From assembly GCA_025200525.1 (NCBI GenBank), contig CM045758.1:225390667-225454666 (forward strand): DNA of 64,000 nt. Reading direction: 5' to 3'. This DNA comes from Camellia lanceoleosa (Eukaryota; Streptophyta; Magnoliopsida; Ericales; Theaceae). Each line of letters starts with the position of its first letter. Positions within the stretch are counted from its first letter, which is position 1. Shown piece by piece: positions 57,406 through 64,000 of this stretch. A program made the translations under genes and the position numbers. The notes under the pieces were generated by a model. That model saw nothing but the letters and a program-made list of their open reading frames with translations, was not told the DNA's origin and searched no databases.

Positions 57406-59374
57406 TGTCACGCCCAAACCCGCCCCGAGAGGTTTGGCGACGAGACCGGCCAGTAATCCTAGATTACCACAGGCCTTTCTACACATAACATAAATAAAAT
57501 GGGGCTCGCGGAAGCACATGCAAAAACTATAGTCCAAGAGCTGTGCATTTATATGAACAAGTGTATATACATGCCAAAAATGATAGTTACATAACTTGAT
57601 CAAGAACATTACATAAGTACAAGTCACAAAGAACAAAAGACAAAACTCTCTCACGGCCTTCCAGGCCTAGCCCCAACTCGGAGGCACTCAAAACTCCTGG
57701 TTAGGCTTCAAAACGGCGGCTCAGTCCGAGACTCACTTAGGCTACCTGAATGTTCACCTATAATACATAAATACAAACAATGAGCTAAAGCTCAGCAAGT
57801 AACGTTAAAGTAAAGGGGTAGTGAACGAATACCAACATTCTATATACAGTTATGAACAGTCAACAGTCATTAATGGCATAATCCACAGAACCTTTCATAA
57901 CCTTTCATAACAGTCAATCCTTTAATAGTCTAACAGTCTACGAGATCTCGTGACTGGCCATGGGCCTTCATCTTCATGCCCTAACCCATGACTGATCAGA
58001 TCATGAGTCTACATGTTCATGTCGCACCCATGACCTAACTATCCATAGACGCCATGCTAGATTTGCAAATAAGGGCATTCGTTCACAGTTTAAAATCACC
58101 TTTCAAACATATCATATCATAACGTATCACTTTGAAACATAATTTATTATAACATATCTTTACAGAAACGTTACTTACAGTGGGTTTCCAATACCGGTTG
58201 CACGGTCTTCGAGGTTTGTCTTGCAATTAACATTATAAAACATTCCTTAACATTCATTATCATTATACATTAAACCATTCATGCTTCTCTTTCTTTCCTT
58301 TACTTTAATTCATGCCATAACATTCATTCTTTACTTCATTTCATGTTCATTACATGCTCAAGATGCTAAATGATACAATTAACATGGTAAAAACAAGTAT
58401 GCAACTTCCCCAAAATTTTCCGGAAAAAGGCCTACCCGCTCGAGCGCCACTTTGGCCGCTCGAGCATACTGAAGAAAATGTCCAAAACTGCTGAGAGGGT
58501 GTTTTCTGCGCTCGGCGTGCTCCGATTCTCGGCGGTTCTTCTTCACTTTTTCAAACTCCACTCTCTTCTTTCCAAAATCAACTTCTAATACATGAACCCA
58601 AATCCCAAAATACTTGAAACTCATCTTAAATCAACATCAAAACTTCAATTCGAAACCCATATGGAACATTAGCAAGATCGAACCCATGAATTAAGTTGGA
58701 AAAGCCATGAACATGCACAAGAAAGCTTCATTTTCAACTTCCATGGAGGTCACCCTCAAAAATGCCAATAAACCATAAATCATATCATTTTAAAGCCATA
58801 ATCTGGAGTTCAACATACTAGAGGTCAAAGAGCAACAATCAATTTCATGAAAATCTTACCTTAATCTTTGATTTGGAGGAACTAGACTTGATTTCCCTTT
58901 CTTCTCCCTTGGTTCTCCCTTTCTTCCTCTTCCTTTCCCTTGCTCCTCTCTTCTCACGATTTTCTCTCTTCTCTCTCCAAATATTTCTCTCTTTTGGTTT
59001 TTTGAGTCAAATAGGTCAACACATCCTTATCTAATAACATATATATCTATATAATCAATTTACTCATAACACTTAGCCAAACAAGGCCCTTGTTTGCTTA
59101 TAACAACTATGCCAAAACATTTGAGCCAAACGGAACTTAGCGAATCAGATAAATTTCAGTCTTCAATTTATTTTCTCAAAAGCCTCTAAAAATTCCCGGT
59201 ATCATATAGACATGTTCAATTTCATTTCCTGAACCCATTACGGTCTTCAATTTCAATCCCGAAGTCATGGTCTTAACAGATAATTTTCTAAATCAAACAG
59301 GTATTCTTCAATTAAATTATACTAACACATCATTAATTACCAATAATTAAATCATACAGTTCCGGGTCATTATA
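57406..59374 (-). repeat. 3' LTR of the TR-GAG element
   Basis: 1969 bp, highly similar to 60955-62971. Its element-start dinucleotide is TA (TATAATGACCC) instead of TG. It lacks several short segments present in the other LTR, notably intact CTCGAGCG units near 58510. Confidence 0.92.
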
Positions 59375-59389
59375 CTCTCCCCAACTTAA
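59375..59389 (-). other. polypurine tract of the TR-GAG element
   Basis: On the minus strand TTAAGTTGGGGAGAG lies immediately before the 3' LTR, the expected plus-strand primer site. Confidence 0.8.
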
Positions 59390-59674
59390 AAAGTTTGGTC
59401 CTCCAAACTTAACTCCAAATCAGACATGTCAAGCACACATTAGCAATCTTTCTACAGAGATGTGCGACTCAAAGCATAAATGTAACCATTCCTTAATCAA
59501 ATAATAGCAAGGGGAATAGCATATGTAAATTGGGTCCGGCATAGTTATATATTCTATATTTCCATCACATAGGTCACATGGCTAATTTATAATAGATAAC
59601 AAAAGTCATACCTGTCTTCGCTTTTCCAGTGTTCTGTGTCTTATCTGCTACTAAAGTGAAAACTCTTGCTTCCC

Positions 59675-60751
59675 TTAACGTGTTCTCGGAGTAGTCATTG
59701 TAGTTGTCATTGGTGTCATTGTTGAATTACTTCCACTGGTAACGGGTCTTTCATTCCTTGGATAACCTTGTGGGCAAGTCTTGGCCATATGTCCTCTCTG
59801 TCCACATTTGTAACAAGTTCCTGTTCCAAAGCGGCAAATGCCCCAATGCTGTTTCCCACATTCCTGACAAGTAGGCTTACCAACACTTCCACTGCTTCCT
59901 CTTTGTGTATTATAACTCAAACTTGACTTCAAATTCTCATTCACGGAAGTCACTGATTCACTAACTGAGTCCGCTTTCTGTTTTTTAATTTTTCTACCTT
60001 CAGCTTCAGTCATTGTTGTTGATTTGGACGCTTTCAAACTAGCAATATTTGTTTCCGACATTAGGGCCCTATCAAGTACATCAACATATTTTTCTAATTT
60101 CAGCACATTCACCCGATCTAACACTTCAACATGCAAGCCACCCTCAAATTTTCTTGCCTTCTTGTAATCCGTATCAACCATGTGAGGAGCATAACGGGCA
60201 AGTTCGGTGAATTTTGCTTCATATTCCGCTACTGTCATTATGCCTTGCTTCAGCTGTTCAAACTCAGAAATTTTCCTATCTCGTATGCACTGTGGAAAAT
60301 ATTTTTCATAGAATATCTCTTTAAATCGGTCCCAAGTCAAATCCCTATTTGCATCTCGAACTAGCATCCACCATCTTCTCGCTTCTTCTTTCAGAGTAAA
60401 GGTTGCCAATAGCACTTTGTAAGCATCAGTACATGGAAATACTTCAAAAATTTTCTCAGTCTCAAGTACCCATACCTCTGCTGTTAATGGCTCAATGCCT
60501 CCTGCAAATTCTGGTGGTTTCAGTTTCTTATACTTCTGTGTAAGGGTGATGATATCATCATTAGGAATCGGTTCCATTTGCACAGGTGGTGGAGGAGGAG
60601 GTGGAAAAGGTTGTCTCGGTTGTGGCTGTTGGTTTTGCTCTAATTGTTGTCTAACCAATCCAGTTAAAGCCTCTACCATTCTTTCTAATCGACCTATTCT
60701 GGCATCCGAAGATTCTGTTTCATCTACATTTCTTGCATTTGTATCTTCCAT
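59675..60751 (-). CDS. intact gag of the TR-GAG element
   Basis: 358 codons with no interruption. It starts MEDTNARNVDETESSDARIG, then has a leucine-rich LERMVEALTGLVRQQLEQ segment and a proline-rich stretch near residues 48-62. The retrotransposon gag domain follows (EEARRWWMLVRDANRDLTW, FKEIFYEKYFPQC, KARKFEGGL). A CCHC zinc knuckle, CYKCGQRGHMAKTCP, is at about residues 318-332, preceded by a further cysteine pair in CQECGKQHWGIC. Gag assembles particles and packages RNA. An intact gag with no pol suggests selection for packaging or simply youth. The start is the first ATG after the primer-binding site. Confidence 0.92.
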   Translation of the reverse strand: MEDTNARNVDETESSDARIGRLERMVEALTGLVRQQLEQNQQPQPRQPFPPPPPPPVQMEPIPNDDIITLTQKYKKLKPPEFAGGIEPLTAEVWVLETEKIFEVFPCTDAYKVLLATFTLKEEARRWWMLVRDANRDLTWDRFKEIFYEKYFPQCIRDRKISEFEQLKQGIMTVAEYEAKFTELARYAPHMVDTDYKKARKFEGGLHVEVLDRVNVLKLEKYVDVLDRALMSETNIASLKASKSTTMTEAEGRKIKKQKADSVSESVTSVNENLKSSLSYNTQRGSSGSVGKPTCQECGKQHWGICRFGTGTCYKCGQRGHMAKTCPQGYPRNERPVTSGSNSTMTPMTTTMTTPRTR

Positions 60752-60939
60752 TGGTCTCTAGAGCCCATATCAAACACAACATTTCATTCTTAACATCAGC
60801 TTTCCTCTGTTGCTTCATCATTCCCAGTTCTCATATCCATAACACACACACACATGCACATGTATTTATGCCATGCCCTATTTCTTTTCTAATGCACCTA
60901 ACAGCTCATTGGACACGTGTGTGGGTAATTAACTCGTGC

Positions 60940-60951
60940 GCTCTGATACCA
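60940..60951 (-). other. primer-binding site of the TR-GAG element
   Basis: TGGTATCAGAGC on the minus strand, three bases after the 5' LTR end; complementary to initiator methionine tRNA. Confidence 0.92.
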
Positions 60952-60954
60952 CTC

Positions 60955-62971
60955 TGTCACGCCCCAAACCCGCCCCGAGAGGTTTGGCGACGAGACCGGC
61001 CAGTAATCCTAGATTACCACAGGCCTTTCTACACATAACACAAATAAAATGGGGCTCGCGGAAGCACATGCAAAAACTATAGTCCAAGAGCTGTGCATTT
61101 ATATGAACAAGTGTATATACATGCCAAAAATGATAGTTACATAACATGATCAAGAACATTACATAAGTACAAGTCACAAAGAACAAAAGACAAAACTCTC
61201 TCACGGCCTTCTAGGCCTAGCCCCAGCTCGGAGGCACTCAAAACTCCTGGTTAGGCTTCAAAACGGCGGCTCAGCTCGAGACTCCGCCTAGGCTTGGCTA
61301 CCTGAATGTTCACCTATAATACATAAATACAAACAATGAGCTAAAGCTCAGCAAGTAACATTAAAGTAAAGGGGTAGTGAACGAATACCAACATTCTATA
61401 TACAGTTATGAACAGTCAACAGTCATTAATGGCATAATCCACAGAACCTTTCATAACCTTTCATAACAGTCAATCCTTTAACAGTCTAACAGTCTACGAG
61501 ATCTCGTGACTGGCCATGGGCCTTCATCTTCATGCCCTAACCCATGACTGATCAGATCATGAGTCTGCATGTTCATGTCGCACCCATGACCTAACTATCC
61601 ATGGACGCCATGCTAGATTTGCAAATAAGGGCATTCGTTCACAGTTTAAAATCACCTTTCAAACATATCATATCATAACGTATCACTTTGAAACATAATT
61701 CATTATAACATATCTTTACGTAAACGCATTACAATTGGGTTTCCAATACCGGTTGCACGGTCTTCGAGGTTTGTCTTGCAATTAACATTATAAAACATTC
61801 CTTAACATTCATTATCATTATACATTAAACCATTCATGCTTCTCTTTCTTTCCTTTACTTTAATTCATGCCATAACATTCATTCTTTACTTCATTTCATG
61901 TTCATTACATGCTCAAGATGCTAAATGATACAATTAACATGGTAAAAACAAGTATGCAACTTCCCCAAAATTTCCCGGAAAAAGGCCTACCCGCTCGAGC
62001 GCCACTTTGGCCGCTCGAGCATACTGAAGAAAATGTCCAAAACTGCTGAGAGGGTGTTTTCTGCGCTCGAGCGTGCTCCCCTCCGCTCGAGCGGACAGAG
62101 CAAAACTCCGAATTTCTGGTTCTTCTTCACTTTTTCAAACTCCACTCTCTTCTTTCCAAAATCAACTTCTAATACATGAACCCAAATCCCAAAATACTTG
62201 AAACTCATCTTAAATCAACATCAAAACTTCAATTCGAAACCCATATGGAACATTAGCAAGATCGAACCCATGAATTAAGTTGGAAAAGCCATGAACATGC
62301 ACAAGAAAGCTTCATTTTCAACTTCCATGGAGGTCACCCTCAAAAATGCCAATAAACCATAAATCATATCATTTTAAAGCCATAATCTGGAGTTCAACAT
62401 ACTAGAGGTCAAAGAGCAACAATCAATTTCATGAAAATCTTACCTTGATCTTTGATTTGGAGGAACTAGACTTGATTTCCCTTTCTTCTCCCTTGGTTCT
62501 CCCTTTCTTCCTCTTCCTTTCCCTTGCTCCTCTCTTCTCACGATTTTCTCTCTTCTCTCTTCTCTCTTCTCTCTCCAGATATTTCTCTCTTTTGGTTTTT
62601 GAGTCAAATAGGTCAACACATCCTTATCTAATAACATATATATCTATATAATCAATTTACTCATAACACTTAGCCAAACAAGGCCCTTGTTTGCTTATAA
62701 CAACTATGCCAAAACATTTGAGCCAAACGGAACTTAGCGAATCAGATAAATTTCAGTCTTCAATTTATTTTCTCAAAAGCCTCTAAAAATTCCCGGTATC
62801 ACATAGACATGTTCAATTTCATTTCCTGAACCCATTACGATCTTCAATTTCAATCCCGAAGTCATGGTCTTAACAGATAATTTTCTAAATCAAACAGGTA
62901 TTCTTCAATTAAATTATACTAACACATCATTAATTACCAATAATTAAATCATACAGTTCCGGGTCATTACA
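60955..62971 (-). repeat. 5' LTR of the TR-GAG element
   Basis: 2017 bp with canonical TG...CA ends on the minus strand. Contains intact CTCGAGCG units (61990-62095), including a segment missing from the other LTR, and a longer TCTCTTC microsatellite near 62550. Confidence 0.92.
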
Positions 62972-62976
62972 GTCAC

Positions 62977-63112
62977 CATCCACATGTTCTGTGCCCGCAG
63001 ACCAGGTCTCTTGCTCTCCACCATGAGGGCTCTGGACAACCTTGGGCTGGACATTCAGCAAGCCGTCATCAGCTGTTTCAATGGGTTTGCTTTGTATGTA
63101 TTTATAGCTGAG
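62977..63112 (+). CDS. ICE1-like: ICE1-like exon 3, 3' part
   Basis: Together with 57371-57405 and a single GTCAC it makes a 171-nt phase-0 exon. It reads [20 protein letters not shown], then [20 protein letters not shown] and YVFIAE, the core of the ACT-like domain. Donor GAG|GTATAT. The left copy of the duplication (62972-62976) belongs to the same exon. Confidence 0.93.
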
Positions 63113-63578
63113 GTATATGGATCTTATTCTGTCATTATCCTTTTAAGCTTCATTTGCTTCTAAAAAAAAAATCATATCCTTTGCTTGATGAAAGTAACTG
63201 GATAGAATTTATCCTTTGAGAGAGAGAGAGAGAGAGTAACGTGATAGAAGATCAATTACAAGTTATAACTAGCATTCGATGCAATAATTTGTTATCTAAT
63301 CTCCATATGCCAGATGCTTGCATCCCTTTCCACATTCTGAACTAGCAAAGTCCACAATTTTATGGGGTCCAACCTAAAATGAGTTGCCAAACCTCGCTGA
63401 TCTTTTATTTTTGCTATACCTATGAAATTTTATGGACCGACTTTAAATACATCACTCCCTTTTCCTGGGTTTCTACTTTGTGGTAGAGGCCTAATCAGAA
63501 TGTATTTAATTTATTTTCCATGGTTTGGGATCTTTAACCCAGTGTGTAGTATTGGTTTATATTTTGTTTTATCACCAG
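63113..63578 (+). other. intron 3 of the ICE1-like gene
   Basis: 466 bp, GTATAT to TCACCAG, with a GA microsatellite at about 63220-63236. The open frame across its end in another phase is not coding. Confidence 0.88.
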
Positions 63579-63656
63579 CAATGCAGGGAAGGCCTAGAAG
63601 TTGTACCCGAGCAGATCAAAGCAGTACTTCTGGACTCGGCTGGTTTCCAGTTGTAG
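63579..63656 (+). CDS. ICE1-like: ICE1-like exon 4 (C-terminus)
   Basis: 25 codons, QCREGLEVVPEQIKAVLLDS then AGFQL and TAG at 63654-63656. The QC-EG-E--PEQIKAVLLDSAG block is the conserved end of ICE1/SCRM proteins; family members usually end AGF or AGY plus a few residues. Confidence 0.93.
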   Translation, partial: QCREGLEVVPEQIKAVLLDSAGFQL

Positions 63657-63930
63657 CTTTGCTCTCCGACATGACATTTGAATTTGCAAAGGGGTGCGGT
63701 GGAGAAAATTTCATGGGATAGTCCGATGATATGGAACTGGCTTCATTCCAGTGGGTAAATGATAAATCCAAGTAGGTTCACCACATGTTTAACCAGGTCT
63801 CTGTATTAGGTTGGATTATTGATAGTGTACTTCTCTCCAGCATTATGCTTGGAAGTAGTACTTGATGCAGCAGTGTTGCCTCCAGTAACTTGAGTTTTTC
63901 TTTCTTTATTTATTTTTAAATAAGATTCTG
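63657..63930 (+). other. 3' untranslated/downstream region of the ICE1-like gene
   Basis: No coding signal. TTTATTTATTTTTAAATAAG near 63905 could serve as a far-upstream or poly(A) region, but no single AATAAA signal stands out. Confidence 0.4.
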
Positions 63931-64000
63931 TGTGTTTGGTTTGAGCTGCTTAGATTAAGTTTTTTGAAAATTGAATTTTTTGATTTTCGTATTTTCTTAT
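63931..64000. mobile_element. left end of a TGTGTTTGRTT-family MITE (copy 3), cut by the window
   Basis: TGTGTTTGGTTTGAG then TTTTTTGAAAATTGAATTTT matches the start of the elements at 7339 and 30532. The rest lies beyond the window. Confidence 0.45.

Larger units (their letters stand above)
57406..62971 (-). mobile_element. TR-GAG-type LTR retrotransposon inserted in ICE1-like exon 3
   Basis: 5566 bp. On the minus strand the element runs TGTAATGACCC...GGGGCGTGACA. Its parts in order are 5' LTR 60955-62971, primer-binding site 60940-60951, gag 60751-59675, polypurine tract about 59375-59389 and 3' LTR 57406-59374. The target duplication GTCAC is perfect (57401-57405 and 62972-62976). There is no protease, reverse transcriptase, RNase H or integrase: the internal region is under 1.6 kb and is mostly gag. 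This matches the TR-GAG class of non-autonomous plant elements, which must be mobilised by a relative's enzymes. Gag resembles that of the Gypsy element at 33220-42658 in layout but is a different family. Confidence 0.93.
51413..63656 (+). pseudogene. ICE1-like: ICE1/SCREAM-like bHLH gene disrupted in exon 3 by a retrotransposon
   Basis: Four coding exons (51413-52579, 52901-53137, 57371-57405 plus 62977-63112, 63579-63656) with GT/AG junctions would encode about 550 residues without the insertion. Arabidopsis ICE1 has 494. ICE1/SCREAM proteins are nuclear bHLH factors. They activate CBF/DREB1 cold-response genes and pair with SPCH, MUTE and FAMA in stomatal development. The C-terminal ACT-like domain helps partner binding. 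Evidence is the near-invariant bHLH sequence, the KRAA motif, and the conserved exon 2-4 layout. A 5.6-kb TR-GAG element (57406-62971) splits exon 3 after residue 480. Translation would continue 28 codons into the LTR and stop at 57491-57493. The exons are otherwise free of stops, so the break is recent or not fixed. It could be one allele, or a paralogue. An expressed, truncated bHLH protein is possible. Confidence 0.9.

Noticed and set aside
57408..57500. New exon end or fusion peptide from the LTR as an evolved gene terminus.
   Set aside because: The 28 in-frame codons after the break are ordinary LTR sequence shared with the other LTR. Read-through is a consequence of insertion, not evidence of adaptation.
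63422..63721. 99-codon frame near the window end.
   Set aside because: It reads intron 3 and exon 4 of the ICE1-like gene in the wrong phase.

Overview
The window is nuclear DNA of a flowering plant, almost certainly a eudicot. It has AT-rich intergenic DNA, spliced plant exons and dense nested plant transposons. I can support only one conventional host gene: a bHLH transcription factor of the ICE1/SCREAM family on the + strand, with exons scattered over 51413-63656. Nearly everything else is mobile DNA at various stages of decay. I cannot name the species.

Layout. 1-12000: AT-rich intergenic DNA with small inverted-repeat elements, a 538-bp solo LTR (3376-3913) and a clean 848-bp MULE (8113-8960) carrying what looks like a captured leader with an intron. 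12029-15572: decayed LTR sequence and a 2.4-kb Gypsy-type LTR. 15573-15896: a short coiled-coil reading frame with two stops. 16441-30498: a minus-strand Ty1/copia element split by two Gypsy-derived blocks. One block contains two LTRs of the same family fused end to end in opposite orientation; the other is a single 2.7-kb LTR inside gag. 30532-32191: two MITEs. 33111-49808: an old hAT-type MITE blown apart by two later insertions, each with its own target-site duplication. These are a 9.4-kb Tekay/Del-like Gypsy retrotransposon (33220-42658) and a 6.7-kb MULE (42957-49687). The MULE carries a shortened FAR1-type gene and, converging on it, a GRF zinc-finger gene. 49820-50940: three small MITEs back to back. 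50954-51279: a SINE with a perfect 13-bp duplication, about 130 bp upstream of the ICE1-like start codon.

The main result is the ICE1-like gene. Exon 1 and exon 2 encode an intact bHLH region. Intron 2 has grown to 4.2 kb. Exon 3, which encodes the ACT-like C-terminal domain, is interrupted by a complete 5.6-kb non-autonomous LTR retrotransposon (57406-62971). That element has two 2-kb LTRs, an intact gag and no pol, which is the TR-GAG architecture. It is flanked by the 5-bp duplication GTCAC. Removing it and one copy of the duplication gives a clean 171-nt exon 3, so the coding sequence was intact until the insertion. As it stands the gene would read 28 codons into the LTR and stop, losing the ACT-like domain but keeping bHLH.

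A second theme is shared short-motif architecture. The long LTRs of several distinct families carry clusters of the palindrome CGCTCGAGCG in equivalent positions, and another LTR has CCTAGG clusters there instead. Six copies of a GACGTC-centred palindrome sit in or near unrelated small elements.
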